64,000 bases of DNA from an uncultured Reyranella sp. (lineage in GTDB: Bacteria; Pseudomonadota; Alphaproteobacteria; Reyranellales; Reyranellaceae): contig NZ_CAMFKM010000005.1 of the NCBI RefSeq assembly GCF_945957355.1, positions 62,001-126,000 of the forward strand, written 5' to 3'. Below the pieces are notes generated by a model, which saw nothing but the letters and a program-made list of their open reading frames with translations, was not told where the DNA came from and made no database searches. Of the stretch, positions 15,581 to 25,712 are shown piece by piece; positions within the stretch are counted from its first letter, which is position 1; each line of letters starts with the position of its first letter. Both the position numbers and the translations under genes were made by a program.

Positions 15581-16801
15581 CTAACGCACAGCCTGCAGGC
15601 GACGCACCGATTCCTGGGTCGGGTGGCCGTCGGCCGGCAGGGCCTGCTGCTGCTGGAAGAGGCGCAGCGCCGAGCGGGTCTTGGGTCCGAGCAGCCCATC
15701 GGCCTCGTCCTTGTAGAGGCCGAGGCGCGCCAGGCGCATCTGCATGTCGATGACGGTGTCGCGCGAGATCGGCGCATCGTCGGCCGGCGCCGGCTGCTGC
15801 ACCGGCGGGCCGCCTGCGATCTGGCGGGCGAGGATGCCGACCGACAGCGCGTAGAGCGTCGAGCGGTTCCAGTTCATCACAGCCTTGAAGTTCGGGTAGA
15901 TGATGAAGGCGGGCCCGCGGAAGCCGGCGGGCAGCAGGATCGAGGCGGCGTCGTCGACGGCGGGCAGCGCACCGCCGTTCATCTTCTTCACGCCCATCGA
16001 AGCCCACGTCTTTACCGGCTTCTCGACCGTCGTGTCGGCCTGGTCGAGCGGGAAGTTCGCCGGCAGCATCACTTCTTCGCTCGACGGGAGGCCCGGCTTG
16101 AAGCCGATGCCGCGCAGGAAGTTCGCCGCCGAGGCGAAGGCGTCGGGCAGGCTGTTCCAGATGTCGATCTTGCCGTTGCCGTCGCGATCGACCGCCCATT
16201 TGGTGAAGGTCGAGGGCATGAACTGCATGTTGCCCATGGCGCCGGCCCACGAACCGCGCATCTGGTCGCTGGTCATGTGATTCATGTTGAGGATGCGCAG
16301 CGCCTGGACGGTCTCGTTGCTGAAGAACTCCCGGCGCTTGGTCATGCAGGCGAGCGTCGCGACGGAGCGCACGACCCGGAAGTCGCCCATGTAGGTGCCG
16401 TAGTTCGTCTCGATGCCCCAGAAGGCCATCAGGTACTGCGGCGGCACGCCGTACTCGGCCTGCAGCTGATCGAGCAGTGCCCGATGCTGCGCCATCTTCT
16501 GCTGGCCCTTCTGGATGCGATCGAGCGACACCGTGCCGCCGACATACTTGGCATAGGTGAGCGAGAATTCAGGCTGGCGGTTGTCGAGGTCGACGACCTT
16601 CTGGTCGGGCGTCAGGCCCTGGAAGGCGCGATCGGCGACCTGCGCCGGCACGCCCTGCTTCAGCGCATCGGCCTTGATGTTGTTCAGGCAGTCGCGGAAG
16701 CCGCCATCCTGGGCTTCGGCGGGAGCAGCCCCGAGGAAGACGGGGCTGCAGAGAAGAGCCGTCGTTGCGGCGATAATTCGTGCATTGGGCATGAAGGACA
16801 T
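15581..16801 (-). CDS. Lytic murein transglycosylase (MltB family) with peptidoglycan-binding domain
   Basis: 406-residue periplasmic enzyme that cleaves the glycan strand to form 1,6-anhydro ends. A signal peptide (ARIIAATTALLCSPVFLGAAPAEA, cleaved near residue 30) is present; the cysteine in it does not make a clear lipobox. The SLT_2 domain (about 35-330) has the catalytic glutamate in FWGIETNYG (E131), then GNMQFMPSTF and DGNGKIDIWNSLPDAFASAA, all MltB hallmarks. A C-terminal PG_binding_1 domain (about 345-403, ends RLFQQQQALPADGHPTQESV) follows. Start choice between ATG 16801 and 16792 is not decided by a ribosome-binding site. Confidence 0.93.
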   Translation of the reverse strand: MSFMPNARIIAATTALLCSPVFLGAAPAEAQDGGFRDCLNNIKADALKQGVPAQVADRAFQGLTPDQKVVDLDNRQPEFSLTYAKYVGGTVSLDRIQKGQQKMAQHRALLDQLQAEYGVPPQYLMAFWGIETNYGTYMGDFRVVRSVATLACMTKRREFFSNETVQALRILNMNHMTSDQMRGSWAGAMGNMQFMPSTFTKWAVDRDGNGKIDIWNSLPDAFASAANFLRGIGFKPGLPSSEEVMLPANFPLDQADTTVEKPVKTWASMGVKKMNGGALPAVDDAASILLPAGFRGPAFIIYPNFKAVMNWNRSTLYALSVGILARQIAGGPPVQQPAPADDAPISRDTVIDMQMRLARLGLYKDEADGLLGPKTRSALRLFQQQQALPADGHPTQESVRRLQAVR

Positions 16802-16814
16802 GCCCGGCAGTTTA

Positions 16815-18392
16815 TCACGAGCCGGCGACGGTCAGCCCTTCAATTCTGACGGTCGGGGCGTTGGTCGAGCTCTTGAACTCCAGGTCGTTCGCGGCCGTCA
16901 TGTTGAGGAACATGTCCTTCAGATTGCCGGCGACGGTGATGCCGCTCACCGGCCAAGCCAGTTCGCCGTTCTCGATCCAGAATCCCGACGCGCCGCGGCT
17001 GTAGTCGCCGGTCACGCCGTTGACCCCGAAGCCGATCAGGTCGGTGATGTAGAGGCCGCTCTTGATGTCGCCGATCAGCTCCTTCACCGAAAGCTTGCCC
17101 TTCTCGAGATAGAAATTCGAGGTGGTGGGCGAGGGCGGGCCTGAGACGCCGCGCGAGGCGTGGCCGGTCGGTGCGAGGTTGAGCTGGCGGGCGGCCGCGA
17201 GGTCGAGCAGCCAGGTGGTGAGCACGCCGTCGTCGATCACGGCGCGGCGCGAGGTCGCGAGGCCCTCGGCATCGAACGGGCGGCTGCCCAGACCGCGCTT
17301 GCGCAAGGGATTGTCGAGGATGCGGATGCCCTCGGCGAAGACGCGCTCGCCCATCTTGTCCTTGAGGAACGAGGTGCCGCGCGCCACGGCGCGGCCGTTG
17401 ATGGCGCCGGCGAGATGGCCGATCAGGCCGCCCGAGACGCGGCGGTCGTAGATCACCGGCACCCGCGCGCTCTGCGCCTTGCGCGGGTTGAGACGACGCA
17501 CGACGAACTTGCCGGCGTTGCGGCCGACCTTGGCGGGCGCCATCAGGTCCTCGAGATGGACCGCGCTGGTCCATTCGTAGTCGCGCTCCATGCCGGTGCC
17601 CTCGCCACCCAGTACCGAGCAGGAGAGTGAGAAGCCGCTGCGGCTGTAGCCGCCGGAGAAGCCGTTGCTGGCGGCGAGCATGACCGAGGTTCGGCCCCAG
17701 CCCGCCTCGGCGCCTTCCGAATTGGTGACGCCCTTCACGGCGCGCGCCGCATCCTCGGCCTCGCCTGCCATGGCCAGCAACTTCCTGGCCGAGGGGCGCG
17801 TCCGGTCGTCGAGGTCGAGGTCGGGCCACGAGCGGGCCAGCAGTTCCTCGGGGGCGAGGCCGCAGGTCGGGTCCTCCGGCACGGCGCGCGCCATGTCGAC
17901 GGCGCGGCTGGCCAGTTCGCGCAGCGAAGCGGGCGCGAAGTCGGTCGAGGAGACGAAGGCCTGACGCCTGCCCACGAAGACGCGCAGGCCGAGGTCGCGG
18001 CCTTCGCTGCTCTCGAGCTTCTCGCGCTTGCCCAGTCGCTGCGCCACCGAGATCGACTCGCCGTTGACGTAGAGCGCGTCGGCGGCGTCGGCGCCGAACT
18101 CCTTCGCCCACTTCAGCAGGTCGGACAGGAGATTGGCATCCGGTGCACCGGTCGGTCGCGTGTTGCGCGCGATCTTCGCGGCGGCCTTGGCAACGGGCTT
18201 GCGCGTCATCTTGGGTGACGGGCGCCGGACAACCTTCGGGGCGGCCTTCGCGACCTTCTTCTGCGCTGGTCTCTTAGGCGCTGCCTTTTTGGGCGCTGCC
18301 TTCTTTACCACCTTCCGGGTGGCGGGCTTAGCCGGCTTCTTGGCCGGCTTCTTCGGGGAGGATTTCGGAGCGGTCTTTTTCGCTTTGGCCAT
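16815..18392 (-). CDS. pmbA: PmbA/TldD-family protease homologue with lysine-rich N-terminal tail
   Basis: 525 residues. From about residue 83 onward this is PmbA (TldE): ESISVAQRLGKREKLESSEG near the start, then SNGFSGGYSRSGFSLSCSVLGG and the C-terminal half with GLYITDLIGFGVNGVTGDYS. PmbA is the non-catalytic partner of the metalloprotease TldD, acting on peptides such as microcin precursors. Usual length is about 450. The first 80 residues are almost only K, A, P and R, with tandem KKAAPKKAAPK units, resembling bacterial histone-H1-like or AlgP tails. The tail is in frame with no internal start that has a ribosome-binding site; Met61 is the only internal methionine in it. No tldD lies in the window. 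Confidence 0.88.
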   Translation of the reverse strand: MAKAKKTAPKSSPKKPAKKPAKPATRKVVKKAAPKKAAPKRPAQKKVAKAAPKVVRRPSPKMTRKPVAKAAAKIARNTRPTGAPDANLLSDLLKWAKEFGADAADALYVNGESISVAQRLGKREKLESSEGRDLGLRVFVGRRQAFVSSTDFAPASLRELASRAVDMARAVPEDPTCGLAPEELLARSWPDLDLDDRTRPSARKLLAMAGEAEDAARAVKGVTNSEGAEAGWGRTSVMLAASNGFSGGYSRSGFSLSCSVLGGEGTGMERDYEWTSAVHLEDLMAPAKVGRNAGKFVVRRLNPRKAQSARVPVIYDRRVSGGLIGHLAGAINGRAVARGTSFLKDKMGERVFAEGIRILDNPLRKRGLGSRPFDAEGLATSRRAVIDDGVLTTWLLDLAAARQLNLAPTGHASRGVSGPPSPTTSNFYLEKGKLSVKELIGDIKSGLYITDLIGFGVNGVTGDYSRGASGFWIENGELAWPVSGITVAGNLKDMFLNMTAANDLEFKSSTNAPTVRIEGLTVAGS

Positions 18393-18408
18393 GGGGCCGT
18401 TCTACGCG

Positions 18409-18678
18409 CTATCGGCCCGTGTCGTCGAGATAGTAGGAAAAGAACAACACACCGGTTGCGGCGATGCCGAGTGTCCAGAAAAAGGCGCGCACGATGTCGG
18501 CGACTATCGTCTGGTCGGGCCACAGGCGGGTCACCGCTTCGGCGCCGAACTGGTAGCCGAGCAGGCCGATCATCGTGCCCAGCATGAGCGAGATCGCGGC
18601 GTTCCATAGATGACGAACGCCGCGCCGGATCGGCCCTTCCTGTCGCCGCAGGGCGGCGGTGGGCTCGGGAGGCAGCAT
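18409..18678 (-). CDS. Small membrane protein, 89 aa
   Basis: Unrecognised small protein. It has two hydrophobic segments, ISLMLGTMIGLLGYQFG (about residues 29-45) and AFFWTLGIAATGVLFFSYYL (about 65-84), with a basic N-terminal part (RRQEGPIRRGVRHLW), so it is probably a two-span inner-membrane protein with its N-terminus in the cytosol. It lies between a lipoprotein gene and pmbA on the same strand, with 4 and 16 base gaps, so the three may share a transcript. No function can be named. Confidence 0.65.
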   Translation of the reverse strand: MLPPEPTAALRRQEGPIRRGVRHLWNAAISLMLGTMIGLLGYQFGAEAVTRLWPDQTIVADIVRAFFWTLGIAATGVLFFSYYLDDTGR

Positions 18679-18682
18679 GCGT

Positions 18683-18925
18683 TCAGTCGCCCGCGTAGTT
18701 GATGCCGGCCTCGGTCTCGTTGATCGCGGCGTTGACCAAGTTGATGGCGCGGTCGCGATGGCCGCCCTTGTTGGGACGCGCCTGGATCAGCTCGGCGCGG
18801 GCCGCCTGCAGGGAGCTGAGGGCCGCCTGCATGTTGGGCTGGTTGGCTCCGGCGGCACAGGCTCCGATGACAGCGCCGATCGCGAGGCTGACCGCTGAAA
18901 CCTTCACGGACGAACTGATCTTCAT
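18683..18925 (-). CDS. Small putative lipoprotein, 80 aa
   Basis: Short exported protein. The N-terminus MKISSSVKVSAVSLAIGAV is a signal peptide that ends in IGAC, a fair lipobox with the cysteine at residue 23. The mature part is alpha-helical, rich in Ala, Asn, Gln and Arg (ALSSLQAARAELIQARPNKG), and ends AINETEAGINYAGD. I recognise the pattern as a common alphaproteobacterial small lipoprotein of unknown role, sometimes seen as repeated Ala-rich helix proteins. It lies downstream of leuA, separated by a terminator-like hairpin. Confidence 0.65.
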   Translation of the reverse strand: MKISSSVKVSAVSLAIGAVIGACAAGANQPNMQAALSSLQAARAELIQARPNKGGHRDRAINLVNAAINETEAGINYAGD

Positions 18926-18943
18926 CTCTCACTCCAAACGGAA

Positions 18944-18967
18944 ACGGGCGGGGAATCCCCCGCCCGT
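18944..18967 (-). terminator. Terminator-like hairpin after leuA
   Basis: Ten-base arms ACGGGCGGGG (18944-18953) and CCCCGCCCGT (18958-18967) with loop AATC, followed on the minus strand by TTCCGTTT. It lies between the leuA stop and the next gene. Confidence 0.6.
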
Positions 18968-19000
18968 GATGCTAATCGTTCGCAACGCCGTCGCGTATGA

Positions 19001-20900
<1,900 letters not shown>

Positions 20901-20954
20901 GTTGGGCGCGACAATCGTCGATTTACCCGCGCCCGTCAACCCGTCACAAATTTA

Positions 20955-20983
20955 CTCCCCTTCGCGGGTTCCGCGAAGGGGAG
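20955..20983 (-). terminator. Strong hairpin, likely terminator
   Basis: Thirteen-base perfect arms CTCCCCTTCGCGG and CCGCGAAGGGGAG around GTT. On the minus strand it follows the stop of the gene at 20994 and is followed by TAAATTTGTG, so it probably ends that gene's transcript before the leuA leader. Confidence 0.65.
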
Positions 20984-20993
20984 GTCAGGTGGC

Positions 20994-21302
20994 TTAGCGC
21001 AGCGGGACGTTGACGCCGATGCTGAGATTGCCGCCCGGATAGGCGGGGCCGTACGCGGGCGCGTAGGCCACCGGCGGCGCATAGTAGACCGGTGCGGGAT
21101 AGACCACGACGGGACGCGGCGCGTAGTAGGGCGCGTAGTAGACCGGCCGGGCGGGTTTCACGACGATGACCTCGCCATCGTAGTCGTGATGACGGTGCCC
21201 ACGACCCTTCTTCCAGTCGCCAGCCATGGCGGCCGAGGTGGTGAGCATGACGGCTCCCGCGATCGCGAGCGAGCCGGCCAGACGCAGGACCTCGAACTTC
21301 AT
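20994..21302 (-). CDS. Secreted Tyr/Pro-rich protein, 102 aa
   Basis: Small exported protein with a signal peptide (RLAGSLAIAGAVMLTTSAAMA, cleavage before GDWKKG near residue 29). The mature part holds a basic HRHHDYDG patch and then a low-complexity run of Y, A, P and V, with motifs such as PVYYAPYYAPRP. The start is ATG 21302 with GAGGAGAG upstream; an upstream in-frame start at 21383 lacks this. The gene is divergent from the CaiB gene at 21425. I recognise the composition from many alphaproteobacterial periplasmic or surface proteins of unknown role; no catalytic motif is visible. Confidence 0.72.
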   Translation of the reverse strand: MKFEVLRLAGSLAIAGAVMLTTSAAMAGDWKKGRGHRHHDYDGEVIVVKPARPVYYAPYYAPRPVVVYPAPVYYAPPVAYAPAYGPAYPGGNLSIGVNVPLR

Positions 21303-21424
21303 TTTGCGCTCTCCTCTGCTGCAGGATGAAACGCCTGCAGGAGGGACATGTTGCCAGCGATTTGGTCCACGGACGGTGACCAACTTGTGGTAAGCGGAAC
21401 GCTCGAAAGTGGAGGAAATTCAAG

Positions 21425-22618
21425 ATGGCAGGTCCGTTGGACGGCGTTCGCATTCTCGATTGCACGACCGTCGTGCTGGGTCCCTGGGCGGCGCAGCAAT
21501 TGGGCGATCTCGGGGCGGACGTCATCAAGATCGAGCCGCCGGAAGGCGACACGACGCGCGTGCTCGGACCGGCGCGCAACCCAGGCATGGCGGCCTTCTA
21601 TCTCGGCTGCAACCGCTCCAAGCGCTCGATCGTGCTCGACCTCAAGCAGGAGGCCGGCCGCAACGCCCTGTTCAAGCTCGCCGAGACCGCCGACGTCATC
21701 ATGCACAATTATCGGCCCGAGCCGGCCAAGCGCCTGGGCGTCGAGTACGAGAAGTTCGAGAAGGTTAATCCGCGCATCGTCTATCTCGCGACCTACGGCT
21801 ATCGCTCGGCCGGTCCGATGGGGCCGAAGGCGGCCTATGACGACATCATCCAGGCCGGCTCCGGCCTCGCCGCACTGCAGACCGTGGTGGCAGGCCAGCC
21901 GCGCTTCCTGCCGACCATCGTGGCCGACAAGACGAGTTCCAACGGCGTCGTATCGGCGTTGCTGGCCGCCCTGTTCGCACGCGAGCGCACCGGCAAGGGA
22001 CAGGCGGTCGAGGTGCCGATGTACGAGACGCTGGTCTCCTTCGTGATGGTCGAGCATCTCTACGGCGAGACCTTCAAACCGGCGCTCGACACGGCGGGCT
22101 ACAAGCGCGTGCTCAACAAGGAGCGTCGTCCCTATCCGTCGAAGGACGGTTACTTCGCGCTGCTGCCCTATACCGACGGTCACTGGCGCGAGTTCTGCAC
22201 GCTGGTCGGCCGCGAGGATCTTGCAAGGGACGAGCGCTTCCAGGGCATGGCCAACCGGCTGAAGAACGTCGAGCAATACTATTCGACCCTGGCGGGCCTC
22301 TGCGCCGAGCGCACCAATGCCGAGTGGGTCGAACTGCTCAAGAATTCCAACGTGCCGCATGGGCCGGTGAACACACTCGACGACCTGTTCGTCGATCCGC
22401 AGCTCGAGGCGACCGGCTTCTGGAAAGAAGTCGAGCATCCGACCGAGGGCAAGCTCCGCATGCCCGACATCCCGCCGCGCTTCAGCAAGACCCAGCCCGA
22501 GATCACGCGCCTGCAACCGCGACTGGGCGAGCACAGCGTCGAAGTCCTGCAGGAGGCCGGCTTTACGCAGGGCGAGATCGACGCCATGCTCAAGTCGGGC
22601 GCGACCAGGACGGCCTAG
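21425..22618 (+). CDS. CaiB/BaiF family CoA-transferase
   Basis: 397-residue class III CoA-transferase, which moves CoA between carboxylic acids through an aspartyl-CoA thioester. The N-terminus GPLDGVRILDCTTVVLGPWAA, the segment LGDLGADVIKIEPPEGD and NRSKRSIVLDLK are family hallmarks; the active-site aspartate is likely the D of VADKTSS (about residue 176). It is closely similar to the partial gene at 62962 (shared MGPLxGVR start, RFLP/RFMPSLIADKT, PYTDxHW). A Bug-type receptor gene follows 45 bases later, so the enzyme may activate the acid taken up by it. The acid is not identifiable. Confidence 0.9.
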   Translation: MAGPLDGVRILDCTTVVLGPWAAQQLGDLGADVIKIEPPEGDTTRVLGPARNPGMAAFYLGCNRSKRSIVLDLKQEAGRNALFKLAETADVIMHNYRPEPAKRLGVEYEKFEKVNPRIVYLATYGYRSAGPMGPKAAYDDIIQAGSGLAALQTVVAGQPRFLPTIVADKTSSNGVVSALLAALFARERTGKGQAVEVPMYETLVSFVMVEHLYGETFKPALDTAGYKRVLNKERRPYPSKDGYFALLPYTDGHWREFCTLVGREDLARDERFQGMANRLKNVEQYYSTLAGLCAERTNAEWVELLKNSNVPHGPVNTLDDLFVDPQLEATGFWKEVEHPTEGKLRMPDIPPRFSKTQPEITRLQPRLGEHSVEVLQEAGFTQGEIDAMLKSGATRTA

Positions 22619-22663
22619 AACAGCCGCCTCGACGAAGGGTCGTCGCCTGTTGGGGAGACGACC

Positions 22664-23653
22664 ATGATTTTGCGGACGACGCGGCGCGACCTGCTGCGCT
22701 ACGGATCACTCTCGGCATTGGCGGCGTCACTGCCGGCGCCGGCCATTGCGCAGGCTTGGCCCACAAAGCCCATCCGTATCGTCTGCACATATCCGGCGGG
22801 CGGCCTCACCGACATCTTCGCCCGCGCCTATGGCGAGTACGTGGCCGAGAAGACCGGCCAGCCGGTGATCGTCGAGAACAAGGCCGGCGCCGCCGGCGCG
22901 ATCGGCGCGGAGATCGTCAAGCAGTCGCCGCCCGACGGCTACACGCTGATGTTTACCAATTCGACGACGATGGTGCAGAACAAGGCGCTGTTCAAGAAGC
23001 TGCCCTACGATCCCGACAAGGACTTCGCCCTGGTCGCCTGGTTCAACACCGGCCATCTGCCAACCATGGTGAACAAGGACATTCCGGTGAAGGACATCCC
23101 CGAGTTCGCGGCCTGGGCGCGGGACAGGAAGGTCTCGCTCGCCACCTACGGCATCGGCTCCTTCGCGCACATCGTCACGGAGACGCTGAACCGCCACTAC
23201 GGGCTCAAGATGGAACCGGTGCATTATCGCGGCGAGGCGCTGATGTGGCAGGACGTCGCTTCCGGCGCCGCCCAGGGCGCGACCGGCAGCTACGCCTCGG
23301 GCGCGGCGGTGTTGCAGGCGGGCAGCGTGAAGCCGATCGCGGTGCCCACCATGGTGCGGATGAAGAAACTGCCCGACGTGCCGACCTTCTACGAGCAGGG
23401 CCTGACCGAGAAGGCGTTCCAGATCCGCGGCTGGGTCGGCTGCGCGGCACCCGCTGGCACGCCGCCCGAGGTTGTGCAGAAGCTCTCGGCGCTGATGGTC
23501 GAGGCCGGCAAGACTGATCGTGTCCAGAAGGTCAACGACACCTTTGCCATCGACGAGGGCGCGCGAGACGCCGCCTACTTCCGCCAGGTCCTCGACGAGG
23601 AGGGCCCGGTCTCGCTCGGGGTGATCCGGAGCCTGGGGATCGAGCCGCAATAG
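22664..23653 (+). CDS. Bug-type tripartite tricarboxylate transporter receptor, copy 1
   Basis: 329-residue extracytoplasmic receptor of the Bug (TctC) family, binding carboxylates. It starts with a twin-arginine-like signal (TTRRDLLRYG, then a hydrophobic stretch ending ALAASLPAPAIAQ); the mature protein begins AWPTKPIRIVCTYPAGG, with the Bug-conserved GQPVIVENKAGAAGAIGAE and SPPDGYTLM. LKMEPVHYRGE and the C-terminal GWVGCAAPAGTPPEVVQKL are further family marks. It has no TctA/TctB membrane partners nearby. The next gene (23772) is a clear paralogue, so this is a tandem pair. Confidence 0.92.
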   Translation: MILRTTRRDLLRYGSLSALAASLPAPAIAQAWPTKPIRIVCTYPAGGLTDIFARAYGEYVAEKTGQPVIVENKAGAAGAIGAEIVKQSPPDGYTLMFTNSTTMVQNKALFKKLPYDPDKDFALVAWFNTGHLPTMVNKDIPVKDIPEFAAWARDRKVSLATYGIGSFAHIVTETLNRHYGLKMEPVHYRGEALMWQDVASGAAQGATGSYASGAAVLQAGSVKPIAVPTMVRMKKLPDVPTFYEQGLTEKAFQIRGWVGCAAPAGTPPEVVQKLSALMVEAGKTDRVQKVNDTFAIDEGARDAAYFRQVLDEEGPVSLGVIRSLGIEPQ

Positions 23654-23771
23654 GCTATCCGCACTGCGGGGTGGCCTTTACGCCCTGCGAAATCGCAGCC
23701 ATGCTGCCCCGAGGCGCGCCCGAGACGGCTCCGACCGTCAATAAAAACATCGCGCCACAGGGAGGCAATCG

Positions 23772-24764
23772 ATGATCGTGCGTGTGTCGCGACGTGATGT
23801 GCTGCGTTATGGCTCTGCCGCTGCAGGTGCCGCCGCTTTCCCCGCTCCCGCGATTTCCCAGGGAGCGTGGCCCAACAAACCCATCCGCATCATCTGCGGC
23901 TACCCCGCGGGCGGTCTCACCGACACCTTCGCCCGCGCCTATGGCGAGTACATCGCCCAGAGGACCGGCCAGCCCGTGTCCGTCGAGAACAAGTCCGGTG
24001 CCAGCGGCGCCATTGCGGCCGAGCAGGTGAAGTCGGCGACGCCCGACGGCTACACGCTGATGTGGACGATCTCGACGACGATGATCATGAACAAGGTCCT
24101 GTTCAAGAAGCTGCCCTACGACCCGGACAAGGATTTCGTCCTGATCTCGTGGATGGACGCGGGCCACCTGCCGCTGATCGTCAACAGCAAGCTGCCCGTG
24201 AAGAGCCTCGCCGAGCTCGCTGACTACGCGCGGGCCAACAAGACGAGTCTCGGTACCTACGGCGCGGGTTCCTACAGCCACGTCGCCGTCGAGGCGCTGA
24301 ACCGCCATTACAAACTCGGCATGGAAGCGGTGCATTATCGCGGCGAGGCGCCGATGTGGCAGGACGTGGCCTCCGGGGCGGTGCAGGGCGGCAGCGGCAG
24401 CGTCGCAGCCGCATCGGGCGTGCTGCAATCGGGCAACGGGCGGCCCATCGCGGTGCCGACCAAGAAGCGGATGGCCAAGCTGCCCGACGTGCCGACCTTC
24501 TTCGAGCAGGGGGTGACCGACAAGGCCTTTCAGGTCCAGGGCTGGATCGGGCTGGTCGGTCCTGCCGGCATGCCGAAGGAGATCGTGCAGAAGCTGTCGG
24601 ACCTGATGGTCGAAGGCGGCAAGAGCGAGCGCATCCAGAAGATCCTCGCCACTTTCGGCATCGACAATGCCGCCCGCGATCACGTCTTCTTCGAGAAGAT
24701 CGTGGCCGAGGAGGGACCGATCTGGATCGACCTGGTGAAGGGCCTGAATATCGAGCCCCAGTAG
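23772..24764 (+). CDS. Bug-type tripartite tricarboxylate transporter receptor, copy 2
   Basis: 330-residue Bug receptor, a tandem paralogue of the preceding gene with the same layout: Tat-like signal (VSRRDVLRYG), mature start AWPNKPIRIICGYPAGG, ENKSGASGAIAAE, TPDGYTLM, MEAVHYRGEAPMWQDVASG and GWIGLVGPAGMPKEIVQKL. The two copies differ in many positions but keep spacing, so duplication is old. Signal peptides of Bug proteins are more often Sec; the RR pair here is visible but whether it is used cannot be shown. A hairpin at 24789-24811 follows the gene. Confidence 0.92.
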   Translation: MIVRVSRRDVLRYGSAAAGAAAFPAPAISQGAWPNKPIRIICGYPAGGLTDTFARAYGEYIAQRTGQPVSVENKSGASGAIAAEQVKSATPDGYTLMWTISTTMIMNKVLFKKLPYDPDKDFVLISWMDAGHLPLIVNSKLPVKSLAELADYARANKTSLGTYGAGSYSHVAVEALNRHYKLGMEAVHYRGEAPMWQDVASGAVQGGSGSVAAASGVLQSGNGRPIAVPTKKRMAKLPDVPTFFEQGVTDKAFQVQGWIGLVGPAGMPKEIVQKLSDLMVEGGKSERIQKILATFGIDNAARDHVFFEKIVAEEGPIWIDLVKGLNIEPQ

Positions 24765-24788
24765 CTGTCAATCCCGGCAATACGAGGG

Positions 24789-24811
24789 TCGGGCGGGGCA
24801 TTCCCGCCCGA
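24789..24811 (+). terminator. Hairpin after Bug receptor pair
   Basis: Nine-base arms TCGGGCGGG and CCCGCCCGA around GCATT. There is no T-run afterward, so termination is probable but not certain. Confidence 0.5.
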
Positions 24812-24947
24812 ATCAAGTCGACACCCGAAATTGGGAAGGATTTTCGCTGCTTTGCGATTGCGCTTTTGCACGCGGAAATTGTACGTGTAGGTCAACTGAA
24901 AGTGGCGGGCCGCGTCGGCGACCGTACGGAAAGGAACCTGTCTCTGC

Positions 24948-25652
24948 ATGGCTCTCGACGTCTATGTCGGGTCGCTTACGCGATATTACGCCGGTGTCTG
25001 GGAAAATCTCGTCGAGAAGGCAGCGCGCGAGCGGGGCGCGCAGCATCGTGTCCGGTCGGCCAGACCTGCCGACGCGGCCAAGAGCCAGGATCGCATACGT
25101 CCGAAGGTGATTGCCTGGCGTGCCGCGCTCGCGAAGGCGCTGGGCGATCGTCTTTCCGCGCCGCTCGAGTGGGACGAGACGGCGACGGCGCCCTGGTACA
25201 CCCATCGTCCCGGCTGGGACGGGTTCGGGTCGCTCGTCCTGTGGGCGGCCTATGCCGAACATAAGGCCTTGCGGATGCCCGAAACCCTGCCGGAGGAGTG
25301 GGACCAGGACATCGCGCTGACACGGTCGACCGCGGACGGGTTTCGCTCACGCTATTCCCATCTGGTGCGCAACGTGGAGATGTGGCTGCCGGTCGCCTTC
25401 GAGATTACCTTCGAAGGCGAGGACGTCGAGGGCCGGCGGGCCGTCATGGGCTCCGTGACGACCCTGCGTCGCCAGCTCGCCGACCTGAATGCGGCGACCT
25501 GGAAGGCCTCGGCTGCCGACGTGGCGGCGTGGGGACAGGTTCTGGCCGAGGAGGGATCCTTGGAGGAGCGCGCGCGCTTTGCCTTTGCCATCCTGACGGC
25601 GCTGGCTGAGCGGGCGCAGACCGAGCGTCTGCCGATGAAGCTCGACCACTAA
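24948..25652 (+). CDS. Orphan hypothetical protein, 234 aa
   Basis: Starts MALDVYVGSLTRYYAGVWEN and ends ERLPMKLDH, with no signal peptide or membrane segment. It has a compact, charged, tryptophan-rich sequence (WYTHRPGWDGFGSLVLW, EMWLPVAFEITFEGEDVEGR) and alpha-helical C-terminal part (ASAADVAAWGQVLAEEG). I recognise similar MxLDVYVGxLTRYY starts only as uncharacterised proteins. The upstream 183 bases hold a short AT-richer stretch (24837-24890) unlike the flanking DNA. It is convergent with a DUF2852 gene and separated from it by a terminator. A toxin-immunity-like or stress-related role is possible but unsupported. Confidence 0.7.
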   Translation: MALDVYVGSLTRYYAGVWENLVEKAARERGAQHRVRSARPADAAKSQDRIRPKVIAWRAALAKALGDRLSAPLEWDETATAPWYTHRPGWDGFGSLVLWAAYAEHKALRMPETLPEEWDQDIALTRSTADGFRSRYSHLVRNVEMWLPVAFEITFEGEDVEGRRAVMGSVTTLRRQLADLNAATWKASAADVAAWGQVLAEEGSLEERARFAFAILTALAERAQTERLPMKLDH

Positions 25653-25658
25653 AGGAAA

Positions 25659-25683
25659 ACGCCCGCGATCGTGCCGCGGGCGT
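25659..25683 (-). terminator. Rho-independent terminator of the DUF2852 gene
   Basis: Nine-base arms ACGCCCGCG (25659-25667) and CGCGGGCGT (25675-25683) around ATCGTGC; read on the minus strand the stem is followed by TTTTCCTTT. It ends the minus-strand transcript of the DUF2852 gene between convergent genes. Confidence 0.7.
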
Positions 25684-25712
25684 CGTCGTCGAACAGGCCT
25701 TGTCCGAAAGTC

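Noticed and set aside
18281..18354. The tandem GGCGCTGCCTT and GCCGGCTTCTT units as a mobile or CRISPR-like repeat
   Set aside because: They lie in frame and encode the lysine-rich PmbA tail, so they are coding low-complexity repeats.
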